Below the pieces are notes generated by a model, which was not told the DNA's origin, searched no databases, and saw only the letters and a program-made list of their open reading frames with translations. A stretch of DNA of 64,000 bases from Pleomorphomonas sp. T1.2MG-36 (lineage in GTDB: Bacteria > Pseudomonadota > Alphaproteobacteria > Rhizobiales > Pleomorphomonadaceae). Shown here in pieces: positions 47,455-56,561 of the stretch (its first letter is position 1; every line of letters begins with the position of its first letter). Location of the stretch: the NCBI RefSeq assembly GCF_950100655.1, contig NZ_CATNLY010000023.1, positions 62,001-126,000 on the forward strand, read 5' to 3'. Both the position numbers and the translations under genes were made by a program.

Positions 47455-48621
47455 ATGTCTTCCCGTCCCTCGCCGCAGGCCGTCGCCGCAGGCCTCATCG
47501 CGGCCTTCGTCGGATTCGGCGGTGCCTTCACGGTCGTCGTGCGCGGTCTTTCCGCCGCGGGCGCCTCCCCTGCCGAGGTTGCCTCCGGGCTGATGGCGGT
47601 CACCATCGCCATGGGACTCTCAGGCATATTGCTCAGCCTTCGGTTCCGGATGCCGATCTCCGTCGCGTGGTCGACGCCGGGCGCCGCGTTGCTCGCCTCC
47701 TCCGGCGCGGTGGCCGGCGGATATTCCTACGCGGTCGGCGCCTTCCTTATAACGGGCGCGCTATTGATGCTGTCGGGCGTCGTCAGACCGCTTGGCCGCG
47801 CGGTCGCCGCCATACCGACGCCGATCGCCTCGGCGATGCTGGCCGGCGTGCTCCTCACGCTGTGCCTAGCACCGGTCAAGGCGGTAGCCGTCTCGCCGCT
47901 CGCCGGTCTCGCGGTCGTGGTGACGTGGCTCGCAGTCGGCCTCTGGAGAAAGGTGCTCGCCGTGCCGGCCGCCGTGATCGTCGCTGCCGTCATCATCGCC
48001 ATGACGACGCCGATTCCCCCCGCTGTCACCGAAGGGCTCGTGCCGGCGCCGCTGCTTGTCATGCCCCATTTCAGCATCGCCGCGCTGATCGGCACCGCGC
48101 TTCCTCTTTACGTGGTCACCATGGCGGCACAGAACATTCCCGGCATGGCCGTCCTCAATGCCAACGACTACCGGCCCGAGTTCGGCCCCATACTGAGGAA
48201 CACCGGCGCATTCACCCTTCTCGCGGCGCCGTTTGGCGGCCATGCCGTCAACCTCGCCGCGATCACCGCTGCCCTTTGCGCCGGTCCGGATGCCGACCCC
48301 GACAAAGACAACCGATATTGGGCCGCCGTCGTCTGTGGCGTGGCTTACGTCATCGTGGGTCTGATCTCCGGTGCCGCCACCGCTTTCATCGCGGCAGCGC
48401 CCCCGGTTCTCATCGAAGCAGTGGCCGGCCTCGCGCTGCTCGGCGCTTTCGGCGCCTCCACCTCGACCGCCCTCTCCGCGCCGGACACCCGCGAGGCGGC
48501 CGTCGTCACCTTCCTCGTCACGGCATCCGGCGTCGGCTTCTTCGGCATCCCCGGTGCGTTCTGGGGGCTGATCGCCGGCATTGCCGTGCATCTCATCAAT
48601 CGCCTCAGGATGACCGCCTGA
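47455..48621 (+). CDS. benE: BenE-family benzoate/H+ symporter
   Basis: A 388-residue inner-membrane protein with about twelve spans of the NCS2/AzgA-like fold. Family segments: WSTPGAALLASSGAVAGGY, MLAGVLLTLCLAPVKAV, VTMAAQNIPGMAVLNANDY and FGGHAVNLAAITAALCAGPD. BenE was described as a benzoate importer in Acinetobacter; no benzoate-degradation genes occur here, so the true substrate in this organism is open. The histidine-phosphatase gene follows after 22 bases, suggesting co-transcription. Confidence 0.92.
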   Translation: MSSRPSPQAVAAGLIAAFVGFGGAFTVVVRGLSAAGASPAEVASGLMAVTIAMGLSGILLSLRFRMPISVAWSTPGAALLASSGAVAGGYSYAVGAFLITGALLMLSGVVRPLGRAVAAIPTPIASAMLAGVLLTLCLAPVKAVAVSPLAGLAVVVTWLAVGLWRKVLAVPAAVIVAAVIIAMTTPIPPAVTEGLVPAPLLVMPHFSIAALIGTALPLYVVTMAAQNIPGMAVLNANDYRPEFGPILRNTGAFTLLAAPFGGHAVNLAAITAALCAGPDADPDKDNRYWAAVVCGVAYVIVGLISGAATAFIAAAPPVLIEAVAGLALLGAFGASTSTALSAPDTREAAVVTFLVTASGVGFFGIPGAFWGLIAGIAVHLINRLRMTA

Positions 48622-48643
48622 CGGTACCAACGGATCCCAACGC

Positions 48644-49216
48644 ATGCTTTATCTCGTACGACACGGACAAACGCTCTGGAACACCGAGGCGCGCTTCCAG
48701 GGGCAATACGATTCCCCGCTCACCGAACTTGGCCGCGATCAGGCACTCCGCATCGGCCGGGCGCTCGCCGCTGAAATCGGACAGCGCGCCGAGCCGATCC
48801 GCGCTTATGTCAGCCCGCTCGGGCGCACCCGCGCCACGGCCGAGCTGATCGGCCGGGCGCTGCCGATGAGCATCGTCGAGGAGCCAAAGCTGATGGAGGT
48901 TCATTTCGGCGACTGGGAAGGGTTGACGCGCGACGACATCCTGTCGCGCTTCGGCAAGGATCAATCCATCCGCCCGTTCGACTGGCAGTTCCAGGCACCG
49001 GGCGGCGAGGCACTCGATGTTGTGCTGGCACGCGTCAGTGCGTGGTACGATGAGGCGGAAACGCCCGCCGTCGTCATCACCCACGGGATCATCAGCCGGT
49101 TGGTGCGTGGCCTTCACGCCGGCCTTTCGCACGAGGACATGCTGACGCTTCCGGTGTCGCAGGACGGCTATTTCCGCCTCGATGGCGGCCGTCTGGAGTT
49201 CGTGCCGGCGCCTTGA
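48644..49216 (+). CDS. Histidine phosphatase family protein (phosphoglycerate-mutase-like)
   Basis: A 190-residue enzyme. The phospho-accepting His is in LVRHGQTLWNTEARFQGQYD, further residues are SPLGRTRATAEL, and the second His is in VITHGIISRL. This 2H arrangement and short length fit GpmB/CobC-like broad phosphatases rather than the glycolytic mutase. Substrate unknown. It is 22 bases downstream of benE. Confidence 0.9.
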   Translation: MLYLVRHGQTLWNTEARFQGQYDSPLTELGRDQALRIGRALAAEIGQRAEPIRAYVSPLGRTRATAELIGRALPMSIVEEPKLMEVHFGDWEGLTRDDILSRFGKDQSIRPFDWQFQAPGGEALDVVLARVSAWYDEAETPAVVITHGIISRLVRGLHAGLSHEDMLTLPVSQDGYFRLDGGRLEFVPAP

Positions 49217-49327
49217 GAACCGTCCGACAGGATTCGTTGACCGAACCGGTCAAATCCTGGTGTGAATGGCGTGATCGGCCGCCTGCGGGCTCGCCAGGGT
49301 AGCGATTTTGCCTTATGGTCCATCATT

Positions 49328-50026
49328 ATGACCTTCTGGCAGCAATTCTCCGCCGTCATTGCCCGCATTCCCGATGCGGTCACCTGCGTCTTTCAGTGCG
49401 TGGTCGACGTTCTACGCGAAACCTTGTCGCCGGAAGCGCGGCGTCAAGTCGCTTTCACGTCTGCCATGATCGCGCTTTCTGCCAAGATGGCCAAAGCCGA
49501 CGGTGTCGTCACGGCCGACGAAGTGGCCGTGGTGGAGCGCCTCTTCCAGGTGCCGCCGGACGAGAAGCGTCACGTCGCCCGCCTCTTCAACCTCGCCAAG
49601 CAGGATACAGCCGGCTACGAGTATTACGCCGAGCGCATTCATGCCCTCTATGAATCGGACATGGAGACGCTCGAGGACATCCTCGACGGTCTGTTCGTCA
49701 TCGCTACCGCCGACGGCAGCCTGCATGACGACGAACTCGCGTTCCTTGAAACGGTGGCCGCCATCTTCCGCGTGCCGCAGGCCGCTTTCCACCGCCTGTT
49801 CGCCCGCCATGTCGGGGAAGATGCGCGCTGTCCCTATGCCGTGCTCGGCCTTCCGCCCGGCGCGGACGATGCAGCCGTGAAGAAGGCATGGAGACGACTG
49901 GTCGCCGAACATCATCCGGACCGCCTGCAGGCGCGCGGCCTCCCGGCCGATTTCATACGGGTCGCAACCGAGCGGATGGCCACGATCAACGCCGCCTATA
50001 GCGCCATCACCCGACAGGCGGCCTGA
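49328..50026 (+). CDS. TerB-domain and C-terminal J-domain protein (DjlA-like)
   Basis: A 232-residue protein. Residues about 40-150 form the helical TerB/DjlA-central domain (FTSAMIALSAKMAKADGVVT, then VERLFQVPP and AFLETVAAIFRVP). The C-terminal J-domain (about 165-230) has PYAVLGLPPGADDAAVKKAW and the Hsp70-activating HPD in AEHHPDRL. DjlA of E. coli is membrane-anchored; here only a weak hydrophobic stretch is present at the start. It would act as a DnaK co-chaperone. ATG at 49328 is preferred over GTG at 49262; neither has a strong ribosome site. Confidence 0.88.
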   Translation: MTFWQQFSAVIARIPDAVTCVFQCVVDVLRETLSPEARRQVAFTSAMIALSAKMAKADGVVTADEVAVVERLFQVPPDEKRHVARLFNLAKQDTAGYEYYAERIHALYESDMETLEDILDGLFVIATADGSLHDDELAFLETVAAIFRVPQAAFHRLFARHVGEDARCPYAVLGLPPGADDAAVKKAWRRLVAEHHPDRLQARGLPADFIRVATERMATINAAYSAITRQAA

Positions 50027-50111
50027 GGACTGCGGCCGGAACTCCGGCACGCCCGTCGATTTGGCGACTGCCGTCTTTCGGTGCCTTCCGGCTTCGGCTA
50101 AAGACGAAGCC

Positions 50112-50747
50112 ATGACTGACACAACCTTCCTTCCCGACGGCTACCACGCCCTCGCCCCCGGCAAGCTCGCCAATATCGCCACCTTCCTGGAAGTGACCGA
50201 GCGGCCCGACCGCCCCCGGCGGCCGGCTCCTGCCGGATACGCGATTGAGCCCGTCGACCGCTGGGACACCGACGCCTTTCTCGATCTCTATCGGGAGATT
50301 GGGTGGGAGTGGCTGTGGAGCTCCCGTCTGTTGATCGGCCGCGAAAAGCTGGAAGCCAAGCTCGCCTTGCCCCATCTGCGCTCCTGGTGCCCGGTGAAGG
50401 ATGGCCGTCGCATGGGAATCGTCGAGATGGACCTTTCCAAGTCCGGCGAGACAGAAATCTCCTTCTTCGGTCTGGTGCCCGACGCCGTCGGTGGCGGTGT
50501 CGGCGGTTGGCTGATGCAGGAAGCGATCGACCTCGCCTTCGCGCGGACGGGCGTGGAGCGCCTCTGGCTGCACACATGCAACTTCGACAGCCCGCAGGCT
50601 CTTCCCTTCTACATGCACATGGGCTTTGTGCCCTACGCCCGCGCTGTGGAGGTGCATGACGACGTCCGTCTTCTCGGTCAGCTCGGGGAGAGCGCCGGTC
50701 CGGCCATTCCTATGATCCGGAACGGACGCGCACCCGATCTCGAGTGA
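50112..50747 (+). CDS. GNAT-family N-acetyltransferase
   Basis: A 211-residue protein. The acetyl-CoA-binding region reads GLVPDAVGGGVGGWLMQEAI, followed by GVERLWLHTCNFDSPQALPFY and MGFVPYAR, standard GNAT core motifs A and B. The N-terminal 80 residues (EIGWEWLWSSRLLIGREKL) are distinctive for a subgroup often found in alphaproteobacteria. Substrate unknown. ATG at 50112 follows an AAGACGAAG sequence. Confidence 0.9.
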   Translation: MTDTTFLPDGYHALAPGKLANIATFLEVTERPDRPRRPAPAGYAIEPVDRWDTDAFLDLYREIGWEWLWSSRLLIGREKLEAKLALPHLRSWCPVKDGRRMGIVEMDLSKSGETEISFFGLVPDAVGGGVGGWLMQEAIDLAFARTGVERLWLHTCNFDSPQALPFYMHMGFVPYARAVEVHDDVRLLGQLGESAGPAIPMIRNGRAPDLE

Positions 50748-50871
50748 GCCTCAGGCGATGGCCGATGTCCGGCGAACAAACGGGACTGGCTTCCCCGTCA
50801 TCTTGTGGTATTGACCTTGCGGTACCAGCCCGAGGGTCAGCAACCATGGGCACGTACCGCAAGAGACCGAC

Positions 50872-52371
50872 ATGATCGCATCCGAGCGCCCGGCTCCCGT
50901 TTTCATCGATAGTCCCCCCCGCCTTCCCATGACGAGTTTCCGCGATGCGGAAGCAGCCGTCGATCGGCTGATCGAGATCTACGCCCGCAACACCGCGTTC
51001 CTCCGGTCGTCTTTCGAGGCAGTGGTGCAGGGCGCCATTCCCGAAGGCCGCATCCGCGCCTACTACCCGCTGATCCGTGTGGCCACCGACACGCATGGCC
51101 GCGCCGACTCGCGCCTGTCCTATGGCCAGTTCAGCGGCCCCGGCATCTATGAGACTACCGTTTCGCGGCCCGAACTGTTCCGGACCTATCTGGTGGACCA
51201 GCTGTCGGTGATCATCCGCAACTACGACGCTCCGGTGGAGATCGGTGAAAGCTCGCTGCCGATCCCTCTGCACTTCGCCTTTTTCGAAGGGGCCTATGTC
51301 GAAGGCGCGCTGATGGACACGCTGCCGCGCCCGCTGCGCGACATGTTCGACGTGCCCGATCTTGCCGTCACCGACGACGCCATCGTCAATGGCACGCTCG
51401 ATCCCAAGATTGGCGACCCGTTGCCGCTGGCTCCGTTCACCGCGCCGCGCGTCGACTATTCGCTGCACCGCCTCCAGCACTACACGGCGACCTCGCCAAG
51501 GTTCTTCCAGAACTTCGTGCTGTTTACCAACTACCAGTTCTACGTCGACGAGTTCGCCGCCCGCGCCCGCGAGATGATGGCATCCGGCCAGAGCGATTAC
51601 GTCGCCTTCGTGGAACCCGGCAACCAGGTCACACCCCTCGGCGAGACGGCGCCTGTCGAGGGCGAGGAGCTGCAGCGCCTGCCGCAGATGCCGGCCTATC
51701 ACCTCATCCGTGACGACCACTCCGGAATCACGCTGGTCAACATTGGCGTCGGCCCCTCGAATGCCAAGACGATCACCGACCATGTCGCCGTTCTCCGCCC
51801 ACATGCCTGGGTGATGCTCGGCCACTGCGCCGGCCTCAGAAGCAGCCAGCAACTTGGCGACTACGTCTTGGCGCACGGCTATGTGCGCGACGATCACGTG
51901 CTCGATGCCGACTTGCCGCTCTGGATTCCCATCCCGCCGCTGGCAGAAATCCAGGTGGCGCTCGAAGGTTCGGTCGCCGAGGTTACCGGCCTCAAGGATC
52001 TCGAACTGAAGCGCATCATGCGCACGGGCACCGTTGCCACCATCGACAACCGCAACTGGGAACTGCGCGACCAGCGCGAGCCGGTGCAGCGGTTCTCGCA
52101 GTCCCGCGCCATCGGCCTCGACATGGAATCGGCGACGATCGCCGCCAACGGCTTCCGGTTCCGAGTGCCCTACGGAACGCTGCTCTGCGTTTCCGACAAG
52201 CCGCTGCATGGCGAGCTGAAGCTGCCGGGCATGGCGAGCGCCTTCTATCGGCGGCAGGTCAGCCAGCACCTGACCATCGGCATGCGCGCCATGGAGAAGC
52301 TGCGCGAAATGGCGCCGGAACGGCTGCACTCACGCAAGCTGCGCTCCTTCATGGAAACGGCCTTCCAGTAA
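50872..52371 (+). CDS. amn: AMP nucleosidase
   Basis: A 499-residue enzyme splitting AMP into adenine and ribose 5-phosphate, regulating adenylate levels. An N-terminal regulatory domain (DAEAAVDRLIEIYARNTAFL; TDTHGRADSRLSYGQFSGPG) precedes the C-terminal nucleoside-phosphorylase-like catalytic domain (IGVGPSNAKTITDHVAVLRP; MLGHCAGLRSSQQLGDYVLA; ATIAANGFRFRVPYGTLLCV). Length agrees with E. coli Amn (about 484). ATG at 50872 follows GAGACCGAC. Confidence 0.95.
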   Translation: MIASERPAPVFIDSPPRLPMTSFRDAEAAVDRLIEIYARNTAFLRSSFEAVVQGAIPEGRIRAYYPLIRVATDTHGRADSRLSYGQFSGPGIYETTVSRPELFRTYLVDQLSVIIRNYDAPVEIGESSLPIPLHFAFFEGAYVEGALMDTLPRPLRDMFDVPDLAVTDDAIVNGTLDPKIGDPLPLAPFTAPRVDYSLHRLQHYTATSPRFFQNFVLFTNYQFYVDEFAARAREMMASGQSDYVAFVEPGNQVTPLGETAPVEGEELQRLPQMPAYHLIRDDHSGITLVNIGVGPSNAKTITDHVAVLRPHAWVMLGHCAGLRSSQQLGDYVLAHGYVRDDHVLDADLPLWIPIPPLAEIQVALEGSVAEVTGLKDLELKRIMRTGTVATIDNRNWELRDQREPVQRFSQSRAIGLDMESATIAANGFRFRVPYGTLLCVSDKPLHGELKLPGMASAFYRRQVSQHLTIGMRAMEKLREMAPERLHSRKLRSFMETAFQ

Positions 52372-52413
52372 CTGCGCCGTTTCCACCCAGCCTCAACAAA
52401 CCCGGATTGTCTC

Positions 52414-53091
52414 ATGCTCACCATTTTCGACTGTGACGGCGTACTTATCGATTCCGAGATCATCTCCTCGGCGGTTACCGCGGAAGTGCTCAACGAGGAG
52501 GGCTTCGCCATCACAGCCGAAGAAGTGACGTCCCGCTTTGCGGGTCTGGCCAGCGGCGAAATGGAAGCCATCCTGTCCGAAGAGACCGGGCTTCCGGTCA
52601 GCGGCCGCATCAAGGAGCGCATCCAGGCGGAGTTCGACCGGCGCATCGTGCACGTGAAGGCGGTGCCCGGCATCGCCGAATTGCTCGATGCGCTCGATGG
52701 TCCGCGTTGCGTCGGCTCCAATGCAGAATCGGCCTATCTCAGGCGTGCACTGACCAGCGCCGGCCTCTACGACCGCTTCAAGCCTTACGTCTTCTCGGCC
52801 GGCGAGGTCGGAACCCGTCAGGGCAAGCCGGATCCCAACGTCTTTCTCCACGCGGCTCGCGAATTCGGCGTCGACCCCGCCGAGGCGATCGTCGTCGAGG
52901 ACTCGTTCGCTGGCGTAACGGCCGCCGTGCGCGCGGGAATGCGGGCGATCGGCTTCACTGGCGGCGCCCATTCCTGGCCGGGACATGCCGAAGCGCTGAT
53001 GGAAGCGGGGGCGGAAACGGTGGTCCGCCGGCACTCGGACATTCTCGCGGTGGTCGAGGCGTTCCGGAGCTGGGACGGCAGGGGCGCGTGA
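52414..53091 (+). CDS. HAD-superfamily phosphatase (subfamily IA)
   Basis: A 225-residue hydrolase. Nucleophile motif FDCDGVLIDSE, motif II RCVGSNAESAYL, Lys motif QGKPDPNVFLHA and acidic motif VVEDSFAGVTAA. The helical cap lies between motifs I and II. It belongs with sugar-phosphate and phosphoglycolate phosphatases of the YieH/GmhB-like type; natural substrate unknown. It follows amn by 42 bases, so it could act on the ribose 5-phosphate branch, though that is only suggested by position. Confidence 0.9.
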   Translation: MLTIFDCDGVLIDSEIISSAVTAEVLNEEGFAITAEEVTSRFAGLASGEMEAILSEETGLPVSGRIKERIQAEFDRRIVHVKAVPGIAELLDALDGPRCVGSNAESAYLRRALTSAGLYDRFKPYVFSAGEVGTRQGKPDPNVFLHAAREFGVDPAEAIVVEDSFAGVTAAVRAGMRAIGFTGGAHSWPGHAEALMEAGAETVVRRHSDILAVVEAFRSWDGRGA

Positions 53092-53118
53092 CCGGTCGGC
53101 CGCGCCGCGCCGAGGCCG

Positions 53119-53658
53119 TCACTGACCGATGATTTCGGTCAGTGCTCCGGCCAGCGAATAGCGGTCGCCGTCTTCACCCGAAATGACGTCGGCGATCACC
53201 GGCCGACCGCGCTCGGAAATGACGCGGAAATGCAGCTCCGTGACGGCGTTGCGCTCCTCATCGGAGGAGTCCTCCATGCAGGCGAAGCGCTTGAAGCGGG
53301 CGACGACATCGGTGGCAGCGCCGTCTTTCCCATCCGCCTCGATGGTTAATCCCTCCAGCGGGCAACCATCCTGCCCAAGGATGATCGGATCGTAGTCGAA
53401 CGGACTGCCGGTTCCATCCTCGCTGTCGAAGGCGGGATGCTTGGTCGCTTCCGCGTAAAGCTCACGCATGTGCTTGCTGAAGTTGCCGATATGGGCCTCG
53501 TCGAAATAATCGCCCGCTTCGCCATCTCCATTCGACCAGAGGGCCGTCGCCACCGCCATGATTGATCGGACCGGCGCCAACGTATCAGCGGCATGGGCGG
53601 GACCGGCGAAGGCAAGCGAAGCTGCGACCAGACAATACTTCAACATCGGGGACTTCAT
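53119..53658 (-). CDS. Secreted protein of unknown function
   Basis: A 179-residue protein with a signal peptide (MKSPMLKYCLVAASLAFA, cleavage after AHA). The mature part has one Cys pair (DGCPLEG, FACMEDS) and the segments ALWSNGDGEAGDYFDEAHI and HFRVISERGRPVIADVIS, which resemble DUF3828-type periplasmic proteins; this assignment is tentative. The gene is isolated and converges with the HAD gene. ATG at 53658 overlaps the ribosome-site-like GAGG, so ATG at 53646 is an alternative. Confidence 0.7.
   Translation of the reverse strand: MKSPMLKYCLVAASLAFAGPAHAADTLAPVRSIMAVATALWSNGDGEAGDYFDEAHIGNFSKHMRELYAEATKHPAFDSEDGTGSPFDYDPIILGQDGCPLEGLTIEADGKDGAATDVVARFKRFACMEDSSDEERNAVTELHFRVISERGRPVIADVISGEDGDRYSLAGALTEIIGQ
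53120..53144. terminator. Inverted repeat at the convergent gene ends
   Basis: Perfect 10-bp arms cactgaccga (53120-53129) and tcggtcagtg (53135-53144) with a 5-base loop. It covers the last codons of the leftward secreted-protein gene and lies 28 bases past the HAD stop, so it may stop transcription from either side. No T run. Confidence 0.45.
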
Positions 53659-53775
53659 CCTCGTAAATCGGGACGGCGCGAACAATAGGGGTTGCCGAGC
53701 GGCGGCGCAATCATCGTAGGTCTTGGTCTAGGAGCAAAAAATGCTCGGCGCTCGCGCACTTTCCCATCGGAAAGC

Positions 53776-54036
53776 CTATGCCTTTTTCGCAGCCCGCAAC
53801 ACGGCCGCGATCACCGACGCCACCGCCTTGTAAAGATCGACCGGGATCGTCTCGTCGAGTTTCAGCGTCGACAGCGCGTCGACAAGCGCCGGGTTTTCCT
53901 CCACGGGCACGCCGGCTTCCCGCGCCTTGTCGATGATCGCCTCGGCAATGGCTCCCTTGCCGGTGGCAACCACTTTCGGCGCGTCCGGCGCTGCGTATTG
54001 CAAAGCGACCGCCTTGCGGATGTCCTCGTCGCTCAT
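53776..54036 (-). CDS. Small FlhB-like protein (cytoplasmic domain homologue)
   Basis: An 86-residue protein resembling the C-terminal cytoplasmic domain of the flagellar export switch FlhB (DEDIRKAVALQYAAPDAPKV, IIDKAREAGVPVEENPALV, DLYKAVASVIAAV). The autocleavage motif NPTH is not present, and no membrane part exists, as in the FhlB/FlhX class that can partly replace the FlhB C-terminus. Its start overlaps the stop of the FliK-like gene by four bases (ATGA). It completes an export-switch pair with that protein. Confidence 0.88.
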   Translation of the reverse strand: MSDEDIRKAVALQYAAPDAPKVVATGKGAIAEAIIDKAREAGVPVEENPALVDALSTLKLDETIPVDLYKAVASVIAAVLRAAKKA

Positions 54037-56435
54037 AGCTGAAGATCCAGGCGGTGACTGGCGGCAGCCATCGTATCCTCGCGCCCTTCGGGCGGATGGC
54101 CGCGATGCAGATCGAGGCCGGCCACCACCATGCCCTCCTGCTCGAGACCAAGCACGATGTTCTCCCGCTCCGCTTCCATGCGGACGAGGCCGTTGTCGCT
54201 CTCGCACCAGACGCCGACGGCTACCCGCCGTCCGTCCATCAGGCCGACTCGTACCGCGACCGGCCCGAGAGGAGCAATGTCAAAAGCGATATCGACCTGG
54301 AACACCCGCCGTGGCTTGCCCCCCATCTCGGTCGGAGCATGATCGTCGCGCTCGATGCGAAGCTGGGCAATCGAAGTCCCATTCGGTCCGGCAATGGGTA
54401 TTTCAAACATCAGCGACTGCGTCGGCTGGACGGCTTTCGCGTCTCGGCTCTCCGCGGTCGCGGCCTGATGCAGGAAGACGCGCGACAACGACCGTTCAGC
54501 CTCGCCGAGCGCACGGCCGGCCAGCGTTTCCGTCGATGTCGCCTCCGCAGGATCGCCGTCGAGACGCGGAACGACCGGCTGACCGCGCACCGGACCACCC
54601 TTGCGTGGCGGCGTCGGTCTGTCGACACGAGCGACCGCGTCGTCTCCGCCCCCATCGAGGTTGGCCAAAACGTTGGCATTGCGGCCCAGCCAGACCACGA
54701 GTTCGCGGCGCAATCCCTCCAGCGCGCCTTTGAGATCCACGCCCGGCATCGCCGGCATTGCCGCGGAAGGCGCGGTTGGCGGTGCCGGGGGAGCGAATTG
54801 GCGGGGAGACGCGGCAGCGGACTCCATGCCTGCCGGCGTACCCGATTTGGCCTGAGGCGGAACCTGAGGCGACGAAGTAGCGGCGTCCGCCTTCCCGGCC
54901 GAAGGGCCTGACTCAGCCCCCGGCTGGGCCGACGAGACCGGCGCGGATGTCTGGTCCGGACTCGATTGTGCCTGCGCATTGGGAGCCACGGGCGACGGCG
55001 CTGGCCCGGCCGCGACGCGCGGTAGCATCCCAGGCGAGGCCTTCGGCGGGCTGTCCACCGTTAATGGCACAAAAAGGGCCTTGTTACCTGTCGGGCGTTG
55101 GAGGGGCGCTTCACTGCCTTGGGGCTGAGCCGCAGGAACAGACGCGGGACGATCTGCATCGGAAGGCGCTCCAGGCAAGGGCGCCGGTGAAGCCATAACG
55201 GGGGTCGCCGGCGCCAACGGCCGGCCTGGGTTCCATGGAGCGAAGGCCCGCGACGATACCGTGGAAGCTGCGGACGGGTTCTGTGGAGTCAGCGTTGGTT
55301 GGGAAGGCGGCGCTGCTGCCCCATCGGGATCGGAGACCGGCGCTCCGGCGATCGCCTGCGGCACGATGGTGGCGAGACTCGGTTGTCCCGCGGCGGGCTG
55401 ACCGATTGTGGGGCCGGCCGGCACCGAAGATGCGGGAGGCGTCGACGGCTGGGAGAGCACCACTCCACCAGCGGATCGAGGCGCCGGAATTCCGTCAGCA
55501 TCTGCCGAAGGTATATGCTGGGCTGGTGGTTGCGGCGCACCGTCACCAGCGACCGCGGGGGCTGGCGACGACCCGGCACCCACGGCACCGGTCGTCGCGG
55601 ATGCCGCTGGCGGCGTCTCACCACTCGCCACCAACTGCGCCGGCACCGGGATACCTGCCGGCGTCGCGGTCGAGCCTGCCGGGGATAAAGCGTTGGTCGG
55701 AGCCGGAGCGCCGGCAACAGCTCCGGCGGAGGGGCCTTGAGCGACACTCGCCGGAGCAGGACCGCTTCCGATACGGGAGGGCGACGCACCATTCGGAGAG
55801 GCAGGCGTCGTGGCCTGAAGCGGCGCACTTCCACCCGGCCCTTGTCGAGTCTCCACTATCGGTGAAGCCCTGACAGCAACCGGCGGGGCGGATGATGGCG
55901 TCAGCGAAGCCGGCCGTGCGGTCCCCGTCTGGGCCGTCGATGTCGTCGGCGAGGACGTCGACGTCACGGGACGGGCGGACACCTGACGTCTTTCATCCGC
56001 GACTCCGCCGAGCGCTTGGCGGATCGCCGGCGACAAGGCGGCGGCCATCCGTCCGGCCGCCACCGCCTCATGGAAAACGCCGGAGGAGCGGATCGCCTCG
56101 GCCACCCGCTCCGGCGTCACATTGCCATCGTCGAGGCGGAAGGCCAGCAGCGTGGTGATTGCCGCCTTCAGCGTGTCGGGCAGATCCGGCGCATCGGTAA
56201 GCTGGGCCAGCGTGGCGTAGAGCGGCGCCAGACCACCCTGACGGCCGAGCGCTTCCGCCACAGCCTTCTCGATCAGTGTGGTCTCCGGGAGAATGGCGAC
56301 GGCGGGCTCGGCAGTCGCCGCCGCCTGAAGGTCGAGCAGGGAACTGGCCGCCGTCTGTTGAGCAAGCGTCTTGCCCGGCTGACCGGAGTTCGCCTGGATT
56401 TCGTTGGTCACCGGCGGCAGCGAGCCGATCGCCAT
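54033..56435 (-). CDS. FliK-like hook-length control protein
   Basis: About 800 residues. The long middle (about 120-600) is low-complexity Pro/Ala/Ser/Gly, as in the FliK ruler region. The C-terminal 100 residues form the FliK substrate-switch-like domain (SLMFEIPIAGPNGTSIAQLR, FQVDIAFDIAPLGPVAVRVG, NIVLGLEQEGMVVAGLDL). Preferred start is ATG at 56435 behind CGGGAG; ATG at 56459 lacks a ribosome site. Coupling to the FlhB-like gene supports a role in export-substrate switching, although no other flagellar or secretion gene is in the window. Confidence 0.8.
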   Translation of the reverse strand: MAIGSLPPVTNEIQANSGQPGKTLAQQTAASSLLDLQAAATAEPAVAILPETTLIEKAVAEALGRQGGLAPLYATLAQLTDAPDLPDTLKAAITTLLAFRLDDGNVTPERVAEAIRSSGVFHEAVAAGRMAAALSPAIRQALGGVADERRQVSARPVTSTSSPTTSTAQTGTARPASLTPSSAPPVAVRASPIVETRQGPGGSAPLQATTPASPNGASPSRIGSGPAPASVAQGPSAGAVAGAPAPTNALSPAGSTATPAGIPVPAQLVASGETPPAASATTGAVGAGSSPAPAVAGDGAPQPPAQHIPSADADGIPAPRSAGGVVLSQPSTPPASSVPAGPTIGQPAAGQPSLATIVPQAIAGAPVSDPDGAAAPPSQPTLTPQNPSAASTVSSRAFAPWNPGRPLAPATPVMASPAPLPGAPSDADRPASVPAAQPQGSEAPLQRPTGNKALFVPLTVDSPPKASPGMLPRVAAGPAPSPVAPNAQAQSSPDQTSAPVSSAQPGAESGPSAGKADAATSSPQVPPQAKSGTPAGMESAAASPRQFAPPAPPTAPSAAMPAMPGVDLKGALEGLRRELVVWLGRNANVLANLDGGGDDAVARVDRPTPPRKGGPVRGQPVVPRLDGDPAEATSTETLAGRALGEAERSLSRVFLHQAATAESRDAKAVQPTQSLMFEIPIAGPNGTSIAQLRIERDDHAPTEMGGKPRRVFQVDIAFDIAPLGPVAVRVGLMDGRRVAVGVWCESDNGLVRMEAERENIVLGLEQEGMVVAGLDLHRGHPPEGREDTMAAASHRLDLQL

Positions 56436-56561
56436 GGGCATGCTCCCGGAGAAATTCATCCGGAAGGGTGCGTTGAAACGGCCCGTCTGGCAAGCCGTTA
56501 CATTGGCTCTGTCGCGGCTATGGATTGGGTGGCGGCCTCACGACCACCACGCCATTTCAGG

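Noticed and set aside
54900..56100. Possible low-complexity non-coding DNA
   Set aside because: The Pro/Ala/Ser-rich reading frame is continuous with a FliK-like C-terminal domain and coupled downstream gene, so it is coding.
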